Assembly (NCBI GenBank): GCA_030533445.1
Contig: CM060065.1
Span: forward strand, 3,708,341-3,772,340
DNA from: Cyprinodon diabolis
Taxonomy: Eukaryota > Chordata > Actinopteri > Cyprinodontiformes > Cyprinodontidae
DNA: 64,000 bases
Direction of reading: 5' to 3'
In this document: in pieces, positions 1-12,550 of the stretch
Position numbering within the stretch: the stretch's first letter is position 1
How the letters are laid out: each line of letters begins with the position of its first letter
Program-made: the position numbers and the translations under genes
Notes under the pieces: model-generated
The model's database searches: none
The model's input: the letters and a program-made list of their open reading frames with translations, nothing else
Told to the model about the DNA's origin: nothing

Positions 1-2522
1 AGCGGGCACCATCAGCCACTCCGATGTCAGGCTCTGCCTGCAGCAGCGGGCACCATCAGCCAGTCCGATGTCAGGCTCTGTAGGCAGCAGCGGGCACCAT
101 CAGCCACTCCGATGTCAGGCTCTCTCGGCAGCAGCGGGCTCCATCAGCCACTCCGATGTCAGGCTCTGTAGGCAGCAGCGATCACCATCAGCCACTCCGA
201 TGTCAGGCTCTGTCGGCAGCAGTAGCCACCATCAGCCACTCCGATGTCAGGCTCTGCCGGCAGGAGTAGCCACCATCAGCCACTCCGATGTCAGGCTCTG
301 CCTGCAGCAGCGGGCACCATCAGCCACTCCGATGTCAGGGCTCTGTCGGCAGCAGTAGCCAACATCAGCCACTCCGATGTCAGGCTCTAGCGGGCACCAT
401 TAGCCACTGCGATGTCAGGCTCTGCCGGCAGCAGCGGGCACCATCAGCCACTCCGATGTCAGGCTCTGTCGGCCCTGTGTCGGCAGCAGCGGGCACCATC
501 AGCCACTCCGATGTCAGGCTCTGCCGGCACCATCAGCTACTCCGATGTCAGGCTCTGTTGGCAGCAGTAGCCACCATCAGCCACTCCGATGTCAGGCTCT
601 GTCGGCAGCAGTGGGCACCATCAGCCACTCCGATGTCAGGCTCTGTCGGCACCATCAGCCACTCCGATGTCAGGCTCTGTCGGCAGCAGCGGGCACCATC
701 AGCCACTCCGATGTCAGGCTCTGTCGGCAGCAGTAGCCACCGTCAGCCACTCCGATGTCAGGCTCTGCCGGCAGCAGTAGCCAACATCAGCCACTCCGAT
801 GTCAGGCTCTGTCGGCAGCAGTAGCCACCATCAGCCACTCCGATGTCAGGCTCTGCCGGCAGCAGTAGCCAACATCAGCCACTCCGATGTCAGGCTCTGC
901 CGGCAGCAGCGGGCACCATCAGCCAGTCCGATGTCAGGCTCTGTCGGCAGCAGCGGGCACCATCAGCCACTCCGATGTCAGGCTCTGTCGGCAGCAGCGG
1001 GCACCATCAGCTACTCCGATGTCAGGCTCTCTTGGCAGCAGTAGGCACCATCAGCTACTCCGATGTCAGGCTCTGTTGGCAGCAGTAGCCACCATCAGCT
1101 ACTCCGATGTCAGGCTCTCTTGGCAGCAGCGGGCACCATCAGCCACTCCGATGTCAGGCTCTGTTGGCAGCAGTAGCCACCATCAGCTACTCCGATGTCA
1201 GGCTCTCTTGGCAGCAGTAGCCACCATCAGCCACTCCGATGTCAGGATCTGTCGGCACCATCAGCCACTACGATGTCAGGCTCTGCCGGCAGCAGTAGCC
1301 ACCATCAGCTACTCCGATGTCAGGCTCTCTTGGCAGCAGTAGCCACCATCAGCAAATCCGATGTCAGGCTCTGTTAGCAGCAGTAGCCACCATCAGCCAC
1401 TCCGATGTCAGGCTCTGCCGGCAGCAGCGGGCACCATCAGCCACTCCGATGTCAGGCTCTGTCGGCAGCAGCGGGCACCATCAGCCACTCCTATGTCAGG
1501 CTCTGGCGGCAGCAGCGGGCACCATCAGCCACTCCGATGTCAGGCTCTGTCGGCCCTCTGTCGGCAGCAGCGGGCACCATCAGCCACTCCGATGTCAGGC
1601 TCTGTCGGCCCTCTGTCGGCAGCAGCGGGCACCATCAGCCACTCCGATGTCAGGCTCTGCCGGCAGCAGCGGGCACCATCAGCCACTCCAATGTCAGGGC
1701 TCTGCCGGCAGCAGCGGGCACCATCAGCCACTCCGATGTCAGGGCTCTGTCGGCAGCAGTGGGCACCATCAGCCACTCCGATGTCAGGCTCTGCCGGCAG
1801 CAGTAGCCACTCCGATGTCAGGCTCTGCCGGCAGCAGTAGCCACCATCAGCCACTCCGATGTCAGCCTCTGCCGGCAGCAGTAGCCACCATCAGCCACTC
1901 CGATGTCAGGCTCTGTCGACACCATCAGCCACTCCGATGTCAGCCTCTGCCGGCAGCAGTAGCCACCATCAGCCACTCCGATGTCAGGCTCTGTTGGCAG
2001 CAGTCGGCACCATCAGCCACTCCGATGTCAGGCTCTGTTGGCAGCAGCGGGCACCATCAGCCACTCCGATGTCAGGCTCTGCCGGCAGCAGTAGCCACCA
2101 TCAGCCACTCCGATGTAAGGCTCTGCCGGCAGCAGTAGCCAACATCTCCCACTCCGATATCAGGTTCTGTTAGCAGCAGTAGCCAACATCAGGCACTCCG
2201 ATGTCAGGCTCTGCCGGCAGCAGTAGCCACCATCAGCCACTCCGATGTCAGGCTCTGCCGGCAGCAGCGGGCACCATCAGCCACTCCGATGTCAGGCTCT
2301 GTCGGCAGCAGCGGGCACCATTAGCCAGTCCGATGTCAGGCTATGTCGGCAGCAGTAGCCACCATCAGCCACTCCGATGTCAGGCTCTGTCGGCAGCAGC
2401 GGGCACCATTAGCCAGTCCGATGTCAGGCTATGTCGGCAGCAGTAGCCACCATCAGCCACTCCGATGTCAGGCTCTGCCGGCAGCAGTAGCCACCATCAG
2501 CTACTCCGATGTCAGGCTCTGT
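1..2522 (+). repeat. Left copy of a 2.5-kb duplicated block (spacing 3,984)
   Basis: This segment matches 3985-6506 at a constant offset of 3,984 bases. All open-frame boundaries and encoded peptides correspond, and I found no mismatch in the parts compared by eye. The copy is cut by the left end of the window. Landmarks include the ATCACC variant near 179-184, a 35-base unit with CTCTAGCGGGC near 385, a 34-base unit near 529, and a unit with CTCCTATGTC near 1490. The match ends at base 2523, where GTCGG here corresponds to GTTAG at 6507. Confidence 0.93.
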
Positions 2523-3984
2523 CGGCAGCAGCGGGCACCATCAGCCACTCCGATGTCAGGCTCTGTCGGCAGCAGCGGGCACCATCAGCCACTCCGATGT
2601 CAGGCTCTGTCGGCAGCAGTAGCCACCATCAGCCACTCCGATGTCAGGCTCTGTAGGCAGCAGCGGGCACCATCAGCCACTCCGATGTCAGGCTCTCTCG
2701 GCAGCAGCGGGCTCCATCAGCCACTCCGATGTCAGGCTCTGTAGGCAGCAGCGGGCACCATCAGCCACTCCGATGTCAGGCTCTGCCGGCAGGAGTAGCC
2801 ACCATCAGCCACTCCGATGTCAGGCTCTGCCTGCAGCAGCGGGCACCATCAGCCACTCCGATGTCAGGGCTCTGTCGGCAGCAGTAGCCAACATCAGCCA
2901 CTCCGATGTCAGGCTCTGCCGGCAGCAGCGGGCACCATCAGCCACTCCGATGTCAGGCTCTGTCGGCAGCAGCGGCCACCATCAGCCACTCCGATGTCAG
3001 GCTCTGTCGGCAGCAGCGGGCACCATCAGCCACTCCGATGTCAGGCTCTGTCGGCAGCAGCGGCCACCATCAGCCACTCCGATGTCAGGCTCTGCCGGCA
3101 GCAGCGGGCACCATCAGCCACTCCGATGTCAGGCTCTCTCGGCAGCAGCGGGCACCATCAGCCACTCCGATGTCAGGCTCTGTCGGCAGCAGTAGCCAAC
3201 ATCAGCCACTCCGATGTCAGGCTCTGCCGGCAGCAGCGGGCACCATCAGCCACTCCGATGTCAGGCTCTGCCTGCAGCAGCGGGCACCATCAGCCACTCC
3301 GATGTCAGGCTCTGCCTGCAGCAGCGGGCACCATCAGCCACTACGATGTCAGGCTCTGCCTGCAGCAGCGGGCACCATCATCCACTCCGATGTCAGGCTC
3401 TGTCGGCAGCAGTAGCCACCATCAGCAAATCCGATGTCAGGCTCTGTCGGCAGCAGCGGGCACCATCAGCCACTCCGATGTCAGGGCTTTGTCGGCAGCA
3501 GAGGGCACCATCAGCTACTCCGATGTCAGGCTCTCTTAGCAGCAGTAGCCACCATCAGCAAATCCGATGTCAGGCTCTGCCAGCAGCAGCGGGCACCATC
3601 AGCCACTCCGATGTCAGGGCTTTGTCGGCAGCAGCGGGCACCATCAGCCACTCCGATTTCAGGCTCTGCCGGCAGCAGCGGGCACCATCAGCCACTCCGA
3701 TGTCAGGCTCTGCCGGCAGTAGCGGGCACCATCAACCACTCCGATGTCAGGCTCTGCCGGCAGCAGCGGGCACCATCAGCCACTCCGATGTCAGGCTCTG
3801 CCTGCAGCAGCGGGCACCATCAGCCACTACGATGTCAGGCTCTGCCTGCAGCAGCGGGCACCATCAGCCACTCCGATGTCAGGCTCTGCCTGCAGCAGCG
3901 GGCACCATCAGCCTCTACGATGTCAGGCTCTGCCTGCAGCAGCGGGCACCATCAGCCACTCCGATGTCAGGCTCTGCCTGCAGC
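2523..3984 (+). repeat. Spacer between the 3,984-spaced copies; CTGCAG-rich units
   Basis: This 1.46-kb stretch of the same 44-base family separates the two 2.5-kb copies. Its first part (about 2641-2920) resembles 68-400, with one unit missing. From about 3268 to 4030, G-type units carrying CCTGCAGCAG in place of TCGGCAGCAG are concentrated (about nine copies), with associated CACTACGATG variants. A few 45-base units (CAGGGCT) are present near 2866, 3483 and 3616. This looks like a local burst of amplification of one variant. No other element was seen. Confidence 0.85.
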
Positions 3985-6506
3985 AGCGGGCACCATCAGC
4001 CACTCCGATGTCAGGCTCTGCCTGCAGCAGCGGGCACCATCAGCCAGTCCGATGTCAGGCTCTGTAGGCAGCAGCGGGCACCATCAGCCACTCCGATGTC
4101 AGGCTCTCTCGGCAGCAGCGGGCTCCATCAGCCACTCCGATGTCAGGCTCTGTAGGCAGCAGCGATCACCATCAGCCACTCCGATGTCAGGCTCTGTCGG
4201 CAGCAGTAGCCACCATCAGCCACTCCGATGTCAGGCTCTGCCGGCAGGAGTAGCCACCATCAGCCACTCCGATGTCAGGCTCTGCCTGCAGCAGCGGGCA
4301 CCATCAGCCACTCCGATGTCAGGGCTCTGTCGGCAGCAGTAGCCAACATCAGCCACTCCGATGTCAGGCTCTAGCGGGCACCATTAGCCACTGCGATGTC
4401 AGGCTCTGCCGGCAGCAGCGGGCACCATCAGCCACTCCGATGTCAGGCTCTGTCGGCCCTGTGTCGGCAGCAGCGGGCACCATCAGCCACTCCGATGTCA
4501 GGCTCTGCCGGCACCATCAGCTACTCCGATGTCAGGCTCTGTTGGCAGCAGTAGCCACCATCAGCCACTCCGATGTCAGGCTCTGTCGGCAGCAGTGGGC
4601 ACCATCAGCCACTCCGATGTCAGGCTCTGTCGGCACCATCAGCCACTCCGATGTCAGGCTCTGTCGGCAGCAGCGGGCACCATCAGCCACTCCGATGTCA
4701 GGCTCTGTCGGCAGCAGTAGCCACCGTCAGCCACTCCGATGTCAGGCTCTGCCGGCAGCAGTAGCCAACATCAGCCACTCCGATGTCAGGCTCTGTCGGC
4801 AGCAGTAGCCACCATCAGCCACTCCGATGTCAGGCTCTGCCGGCAGCAGTAGCCAACATCAGCCACTCCGATGTCAGGCTCTGCCGGCAGCAGCGGGCAC
4901 CATCAGCCAGTCCGATGTCAGGCTCTGTCGGCAGCAGCGGGCACCATCAGCCACTCCGATGTCAGGCTCTGTCGGCAGCAGCGGGCACCATCAGCTACTC
5001 CGATGTCAGGCTCTCTTGGCAGCAGTAGGCACCATCAGCTACTCCGATGTCAGGCTCTGTTGGCAGCAGTAGCCACCATCAGCTACTCCGATGTCAGGCT
5101 CTCTTGGCAGCAGCGGGCACCATCAGCCACTCCGATGTCAGGCTCTGTTGGCAGCAGTAGCCACCATCAGCTACTCCGATGTCAGGCTCTCTTGGCAGCA
5201 GTAGCCACCATCAGCCACTCCGATGTCAGGATCTGTCGGCACCATCAGCCACTACGATGTCAGGCTCTGCCGGCAGCAGTAGCCACCATCAGCTACTCCG
5301 ATGTCAGGCTCTCTTGGCAGCAGTAGCCACCATCAGCAAATCCGATGTCAGGCTCTGTTAGCAGCAGTAGCCACCATCAGCCACTCCGATGTCAGGCTCT
5401 GCCGGCAGCAGCGGGCACCATCAGCCACTCCGATGTCAGGCTCTGTCGGCAGCAGCGGGCACCATCAGCCACTCCTATGTCAGGCTCTGGCGGCAGCAGC
5501 GGGCACCATCAGCCACTCCGATGTCAGGCTCTGTCGGCCCTCTGTCGGCAGCAGCGGGCACCATCAGCCACTCCGATGTCAGGCTCTGTCGGCCCTCTGT
5601 CGGCAGCAGCGGGCACCATCAGCCACTCCGATGTCAGGCTCTGCCGGCAGCAGCGGGCACCATCAGCCACTCCAATGTCAGGGCTCTGCCGGCAGCAGCG
5701 GGCACCATCAGCCACTCCGATGTCAGGGCTCTGTCGGCAGCAGTGGGCACCATCAGCCACTCCGATGTCAGGCTCTGCCGGCAGCAGTAGCCACTCCGAT
5801 GTCAGGCTCTGCCGGCAGCAGTAGCCACCATCAGCCACTCCGATGTCAGCCTCTGCCGGCAGCAGTAGCCACCATCAGCCACTCCGATGTCAGGCTCTGT
5901 CGACACCATCAGCCACTCCGATGTCAGCCTCTGCCGGCAGCAGTAGCCACCATCAGCCACTCCGATGTCAGGCTCTGTTGGCAGCAGTCGGCACCATCAG
6001 CCACTCCGATGTCAGGCTCTGTTGGCAGCAGCGGGCACCATCAGCCACTCCGATGTCAGGCTCTGCCGGCAGCAGTAGCCACCATCAGCCACTCCGATGT
6101 AAGGCTCTGCCGGCAGCAGTAGCCAACATCTCCCACTCCGATATCAGGTTCTGTTAGCAGCAGTAGCCAACATCAGGCACTCCGATGTCAGGCTCTGCCG
6201 GCAGCAGTAGCCACCATCAGCCACTCCGATGTCAGGCTCTGCCGGCAGCAGCGGGCACCATCAGCCACTCCGATGTCAGGCTCTGTCGGCAGCAGCGGGC
6301 ACCATTAGCCAGTCCGATGTCAGGCTATGTCGGCAGCAGTAGCCACCATCAGCCACTCCGATGTCAGGCTCTGTCGGCAGCAGCGGGCACCATTAGCCAG
6401 TCCGATGTCAGGCTATGTCGGCAGCAGTAGCCACCATCAGCCACTCCGATGTCAGGCTCTGCCGGCAGCAGTAGCCACCATCAGCTACTCCGATGTCAGG
6501 CTCTGT
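3985..6506 (+). repeat. Right copy of the 2.5-kb duplicated block
   Basis: This is the second copy of the block at 1-2522. The landmark variants recur in the same order: ATCACC near 4163-4168, the 35-base CTCTAGCGGGC unit near 4369, CTCCTATGTC near 5474, and the GATATCAGG unit near 6141. The divergence point is 6507, after which TTAGCAGCAG T-type units take over. The copies are separated by other array DNA, so this is either a 3,984-base higher-order period only partly seen or a duplication followed by insertion of units. Confidence 0.93.
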
Positions 6507-6638
6507 TAGCAGCAGTAGCCACCATCAGCCACTCCGATGTCAGGCTCTGCCGGCAGCAGTAGCCACCATCAGCTACTCCGATGTCAGGCTCTGTTAGCAG
6601 CAGTAGCCACCATCAGCCACTCCGATGTCAGGCTCTGT
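6507..6638 (+). repeat. Short link of T-type 44-bp units
   Basis: About three T-type units (TAGCCACC), some with GTTAGCAGC in place of GTCGGCAGC, join the 2.5-kb block to the next tandem duplication. The ordinary 44-base period continues and nothing else is visible. Confidence 0.8.
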
Positions 6639-8502
6639 CGGCAGCAGTAGCCACCATCAGCCACTCCGATGTCAGGCTCTGTTGACAGCAGTAGCCACCA
6701 TCAGCAAATCCGATGTCAGGCTCTGTTAGCAGCAGTAGCCACCATCAGCCACTCCGATGTCAGGCTCTGCCGGCAGCAGCGGGCACCATCAGCCACTCCG
6801 ATGTCAGGGCTTTGTCGGCAGCAGCGGGCACCATCAGCCACTCCGATGTCAGGCTCTGCCGGCAGCAGCGGGCACCATCGGCCACTCCGATGTCAGGCTC
6901 TGCCGGCAGCAGCGGGCACCATCGGCCACTCCGATGTCAGGCTCTGCCGGCAGCAGCGGGCACCATCAGCCACTCCGATGTCAGGCTCTGTCGGCAGCAG
7001 CGGGCACCATCAGCCACTCCGATGTCAGGCTCTGCCGGCAGCAGCGGGCACCATCAGCCACTCCGATGTCAGGCTCTAGCGGGCACCATCAGCCACTCCG
7101 ATGTCAGGCTCTGCCGGCAGCAGCGGAAACCATCAGCCACTCCGATGTCAGAATCTGTCGGCAGCAGCGGGCACCATCAGCCACTTCGATGTCAGGCTCT
7201 GCCGGCAGCAGCGGGCACCATCAGCCACTCCGATGTCAGGCTCTCTCGGCAGCAGCGGGCACCATCAGCCACTCCGATGTCAGGCTCTGTCGGCAGCAGT
7301 AGCCACCATAAGCCACTCCGATGTCAGGCTCTTTCGGCAGCAGTAGCCACCATCAACAACTCCGATGTCAGGCTCTGTCGGCAGCATTGGGCACCATCAG
7401 CCACTCCGATGTCAGGCTCTGCCGGCAGCAGCGGGCACCATCAGCCACTACAATGTCAGGCTCTGCCGGCAGCAGCGGGCACCATCAGCCACTCCGATGT
7501 CAGGCTCTGTTAGCAGCAGTAGCCACCATCAGCCACTCCGATGTCAGGCTCTGCCGGCAGCAGCGGGCACCATCAGCCACTCCGATGTCAGGCTCTGCCG
7601 GCAGCAGCGGGCACCATCAGCCACTCCGATGTCAGGCTCTGTCGGCAGCAGTAGCCACCATCAGCCACTCCGATTTCAGGCTCTGTCTGCCCTCTGTCGG
7701 CAGCTGCGGGCACCATCAGCCACTCCGATGTCAGGCTCTGTCGGCCCTCTGTCGGCAGCAGCGGGCACCATCAGCCACTCCGATGTCAGGCTCTGTCGGC
7801 CCTCTGTCGGCAGCAGCGGGCACCATCAGCCACTCCAATGTCAGACTCTGTCGGCCCTCTGTCGGCAGCAGCGGGCACCATCAGCCACTCCGATGTCAGG
7901 CTCTGTCGGCCCTCTGTCGGCAGCAGCGGGCACCATCAGCCACTCCGATGGCAGGCTCTGTCGGCAGCAGTGGGCACCATCAGCCACTCCGATGTCAGGC
8001 TCTGTTGGCAGCAGTAGCCACCATCAGCCACTCCGATGTCAGACTCTGTTGGCAGCTGTAGCCACCATCAGCCACTCCGATGTCAGGCTCTGCCGGCAGC
8101 AGTAGCCAACATCAGCCACTCCGATGTCAGGCTCTGCCTGCAGCAGCGGGCACCATCAGCCACTCCGATGTCAGGCTCTGTCGGCAGCAGTAGCCACCAT
8201 CAGCCACTCCGATGTCAGGCTCTGTTAGCAGCAGTAGCAAACATCAGCCACTCCGATGTCAGGCTCTGCCGGCAGCAGTAGCCACCATCAGCCACTCCGA
8301 TCAGCCACTCCGATGTCAGGCTCTGCCGGCAGCAGTAGCCACCATCAGCCACTCCGATGTCAGGCTCTGTTAGCAGCAGTAGCCAACATCAGCCACTCCG
8401 ATGTCAGGCTCTGTTAGCAGCAGTAGCCAACATCAGCCACTCCGATGTCAGGCTCTGTTAGCAGCAGTAGCCAACATTAGCCACTCCGATGTCAGGCTCT
8501 GC
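6639..8502 (+). repeat. 1,864-bp tandem duplication, copy 1
   Basis: This segment matches 8503-10341 at a constant offset of 1,864 bases. The period fits 33 units of 44, five of 55, and one each of 35, 45 and 57 bases (sum 1,864). The five 55-base units lie at about 7680-7960 and carry the CCCTCTGTCGG insertion. The 57-base unit is near 8290, the 35-base CTCTAGCGGGC unit near 7075, and the 45-base CAGGGCT unit near 6806. The one internal difference noted is T at 7333 against G at 9197. Confidence 0.93.
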
Positions 8503-10341
8503 CGGCAGCAGTAGCCACCATCAGCCACTCCGATGTCAGGCTCTGTTGACAGCAGTAGCCACCATCAGCAAATCCGATGTCAGGCTCTGTTAGCAGCAGT
8601 AGCCACCATCAGCCACTCCGATGTCAGGCTCTGCCGGCAGCAGCGGGCACCATCAGCCACTCCGATGTCAGGGCTTTGTCGGCAGCAGCGGGCACCATCA
8701 GCCACTCCGATGTCAGGCTCTGCCGGCAGCAGCGGGCACCATCGGCCACTCCGATGTCAGGCTCTGCCGGCAGCAGCGGGCACCATCGGCCACTCCGATG
8801 TCAGGCTCTGCCGGCAGCAGCGGGCACCATCAGCCACTCCGATGTCAGGCTCTGTCGGCAGCAGCGGGCACCATCAGCCACTCCGATGTCAGGCTCTGCC
8901 GGCAGCAGCGGGCACCATCAGCCACTCCGATGTCAGGCTCTAGCGGGCACCATCAGCCACTCCGATGTCAGGCTCTGCCGGCAGCAGCGGAAACCATCAG
9001 CCACTCCGATGTCAGAATCTGTCGGCAGCAGCGGGCACCATCAGCCACTTCGATGTCAGGCTCTGCCGGCAGCAGCGGGCACCATCAGCCACTCCGATGT
9101 CAGGCTCTCTCGGCAGCAGCGGGCACCATCAGCCACTCCGATGTCAGGCTCTGTCGGCAGCAGTAGCCACCATAAGCCACTCCGATGTCAGGCTCTGTCG
9201 GCAGCAGTAGCCACCATCAACAACTCCGATGTCAGGCTCTGTCGGCAGCATTGGGCACCATCAGCCACTCCGATGTCAGGCTCTGCCGGCAGCAGCGGGC
9301 ACCATCAGCCACTACAATGTCAGGCTCTGCCGGCAGCAGCGGGCACCATCAGCCACTCCGATGTCAGGCTCTGTTAGCAGCAGTAGCCACCATCAGCCAC
9401 TCCGATGTCAGGCTCTGCCGGCAGCAGCGGGCACCATCAGCCACTCCGATGTCAGGCTCTGCCGGCAGCAGCGGGCACCATCAGCCACTCCGATGTCAGG
9501 CTCTGTCGGCAGCAGTAGCCACCATCAGCCACTCCGATTTCAGGCTCTGTCTGCCCTCTGTCGGCAGCTGCGGGCACCATCAGCCACTCCGATGTCAGGC
9601 TCTGTCGGCCCTCTGTCGGCAGCAGCGGGCACCATCAGCCACTCCGATGTCAGGCTCTGTCGGCCCTCTGTCGGCAGCAGCGGGCACCATCAGCCACTCC
9701 AATGTCAGACTCTGTCGGCCCTCTGTCGGCAGCAGCGGGCACCATCAGCCACTCCGATGTCAGGCTCTGTCGGCCCTCTGTCGGCAGCAGCGGGCACCAT
9801 CAGCCACTCCGATGGCAGGCTCTGTCGGCAGCAGTGGGCACCATCAGCCACTCCGATGTCAGGCTCTGTTGGCAGCAGTAGCCACCATCAGCCACTCCGA
9901 TGTCAGACTCTGTTGGCAGCTGTAGCCACCATCAGCCACTCCGATGTCAGGCTCTGCCGGCAGCAGTAGCCAACATCAGCCACTCCGATGTCAGGCTCTG
10001 CCTGCAGCAGCGGGCACCATCAGCCACTCCGATGTCAGGCTCTGTCGGCAGCAGTAGCCACCATCAGCCACTCCGATGTCAGGCTCTGTTAGCAGCAGTA
10101 GCAAACATCAGCCACTCCGATGTCAGGCTCTGCCGGCAGCAGTAGCCACCATCAGCCACTCCGATCAGCCACTCCGATGTCAGGCTCTGCCGGCAGCAGT
10201 AGCCACCATCAGCCACTCCGATGTCAGGCTCTGTTAGCAGCAGTAGCCAACATCAGCCACTCCGATGTCAGGCTCTGTTAGCAGCAGTAGCCAACATCAG
10301 CCACTCCGATGTCAGGCTCTGTTAGCAGCAGTAGCCAACAT
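8503..10341 (+). repeat. 1,864-bp tandem duplication, copy 2
   Basis: This is the adjacent head-to-tail copy of 6639-8502. Landmarks recur at +1,864: the GCATTGGGC variant near 9251, the CATAAGCC variant near 9171, the five 55-base units at about 9545-9820, and the 57-base unit near 10155. The match breaks near 10342, where this copy has one more GTTAGCAGC T-type unit than the first. That one-unit difference at the edge is typical of unequal exchange. Confidence 0.93.
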
Positions 10342-11221
10342 CAGCCACTCCGATGTCAGGCTCTGTTAGCAGCAGTAGCCAACATTAGCCACTCCGATGT
10401 CAGGCTCTGCCGGCAGCAGCGGGCACCATCAGCCACTCCGATGTCAGGCTCTGTCAACAGCAGCGGGCACCATCAGCCACTCCGATTTCAGGCTCTCTCG
10501 GCAGCAGCGGGCACCATCAGCCACTCCGATGTCAGGCTCTGTCGGCAGCAGTAGCCACCATAAGCCACTCCGATGTCAGGCTCTGTCGGCAGCAGTAGCC
10601 ACCATAAGCCACTCCGATGTCAGGCTCTCTCGGCAGCAGCGGGCACCATCAGCCACTCCGATGTCAGGCTCTCTCGGCAGCAGCGGGCACCATCAGCCAC
10701 TCCGATGTCAGGCTCTGTCGGCAGCAGTAGCCACCATCAGCCACTCCGATGTCAGGCTCTGTCGGCAGCAGCGGGCACCATCAGCCACTACGATGTCAGG
10801 CTCTGCCGGCAGCATCGGGCACCATCAGCCACTCCGATGTCAGGCTCTGTCGGCAGCAGAGGGCACCAACAGCCACTCCGATGTCAGGCTCTGCCGGCAG
10901 CAGCGGGCACCATCAGCCACTCCGATGTCAGGCTCTGCCGGCAGCAGCGGGCACCATCAGCCACTCCGATGTCAGGCTCTGCCGGCAGCAGCGGCCACCA
11001 TCAGCCACTCCGATGTCAGGCTCTGTCGGCAGCAGTAGCCACCATCAGCCACTCCGATGTCAGGCTCTGTCGGCAGCAGCGGGCACCATCAGCCACTCCG
11101 ATGTCAGGCTCTGTCGGCAGCAGTAGCCACCATCAGCCACTCCGATGTCAGGCTCTGTCGGCAGCAGTAGCCACCATCAGCCACTCCGATGTCAGGCTCT
11201 GTCGGCAGCAGCGGGCACCAT
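10342..11221 (+). repeat. Mixed G-type and T-type 44-bp units
   Basis: About 20 units, nearly all of 44 bases, with few length variants. G-type units (CGGGCACC) dominate at 10400-11010, and T-type units become frequent after about 11030. Local variants include TCAACAGC near 10455, CATAAGCC near 10560 and 10604, and GAGGGCACCAAC near 10860. No larger duplication was traced and no gene is supported here. Confidence 0.8.
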
Positions 11222-11700
11222 CAGCCACTCCGATGTCAGGCTCTGTCGGCAGCAGTAGCCACCATCAGTCACTCCGATGTCAGGCTCTGTCGGCAGCAGT
11301 AGCCACCATCAGCCACTCCGATGTCAGGCTCTGTCGGCAGCAGTAGCCACCATCAGCCACTCCGATGTCAGGCTCTGTCGGCAGCAGTAGCCACCATCAG
11401 TCACTCCGATGTCAGGCTCTGCCGGCAGCAGTAGCCACCATCAGCCACTCCGATGTCAGGCTCTGTCGGCAGCAGTAGCCACCATCAGCCACTCCGATGT
11501 CAGGCTCTGTCGGCAGGAGTAGCCACCATCAGTCACTCCGATGTCAGGCTCTGCCGGCAGCAGTAGCCACCATCAGCCACTCCGATGTCAGGCTCTGTCG
11601 GCAGCAGTAGCCACCATCAGCCACTCCGATGTCAGGCTCTGTCGGCAGCAGTAGCCACCATCAGTCACTCCGATGTCAGGCTCTGCCGGCAGCAGTAGCC
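11222..11700 (+). repeat. 132-bp higher-order trimer of T-type units
   Basis: T-type units are arranged in threes. A CAGTCACTCC variant occurs with its T at 11269, 11401, 11533 and 11665, each exactly 132 bases (three units) after the last. In the last three copies it is followed by a GCCGGCAGC unit and then a GTCGGCAGC unit. Stops in the T-type units leave no long forward open frame here. This is a clean, small higher-order repeat, probably recent. Confidence 0.88.
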
Positions 11701-12550
11701 ACCATCAGCCACTCCGATGTCAGGCTCTGCCGGCAGCAGCGGCCACCATCAGCCACTCCGATGTCAGGCTCTGCCGGTAGCGGTAGCCAACATCAGCCAC
11801 TCTGATGTCAGGCTCTGTCGGCAGCAGCGGGCACATTCAGCCACTCCGATGTCAGGCTCTCTCGGCAGCAGCGGGCACCATCAGCCACTCCGATGTCAGG
11901 GTCTGCCCGCAGCAGCGGGCACCATCAGCCACTCCGATGTCAGGCTCTGCCCGCAGCAGCGGGCACCATCAGCCACTCCGATGTCAGGCTCTGTCGGCAG
12001 CAGTAGCCACCATCAGCCACTACGATGTCAGGCTCTGCCGGCAGGAGTAGCCACCATCAGCCACTCCGATGTCATGCTCTGGCGGCAGCAGCGGGCACCT
12101 CAGCCACTCCGATGTCAGGCTCTGCCGGCAGCAGTAGCCAACATCAGCCACTCCGATGTCAGGCTCTGGCGGCAGCAGCGGGCACCATCAGCCACTCCGA
12201 TGTCAGGCTCTGCCGGCAGCAGTAGCCAACATCAGCCACTCCGATGTCAGGCTCTGCCGGCTTCAGTAGCCAACATCAGCCACTCCGATGTCAGGCTCTG
12301 CCGGCAGCAGCGGGCACCATCAGCCACTCCGATGTCAGGCTCATTCGGCAGCAGCGGGCACCATCAGCCACTCCGATGTCAGGCTCTGTCGGCAGCAGTA
12401 GCCACCATCAGCAACTCCATGTCAGCCTCTGTCGGCAGAAGTAGCCACCATCAGCCACTCCGATGTCAGGCTCTGTCGGCAGAAGTAGCCACCATCAGCC
12501 AGTCCGATGTCAGGGCTCTGTCGGCAGAAGTAGCCACCATCAGCCACTCC
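11701..12550 (+). repeat. Heterogeneous 44-bp units with small indels
   Basis: This stretch carries many private variants: GGTAGCGGTAGCC near 11776, CCCGCAGCAG near 11908 and 11950, a GGGCACCTCAGCC deletion near 12090, GGCTTCAGTAGCC near 12259, a TCATTCGGC unit at 12341, and CAGCAACTCCATG (one base short) near 12411. The TCATTCGG and GGCTTCAG variants reappear at 30 kb and 54-62 kb. No gene or inserted element was seen. Confidence 0.8.

Noticed and set aside
8283..8315. Target-site duplication or insertion scar at the 57-base unit
   Set aside because: The extra 13 bases are an exact copy of the adjacent part of the unit, so simple slippage explains it and no inserted element is present.
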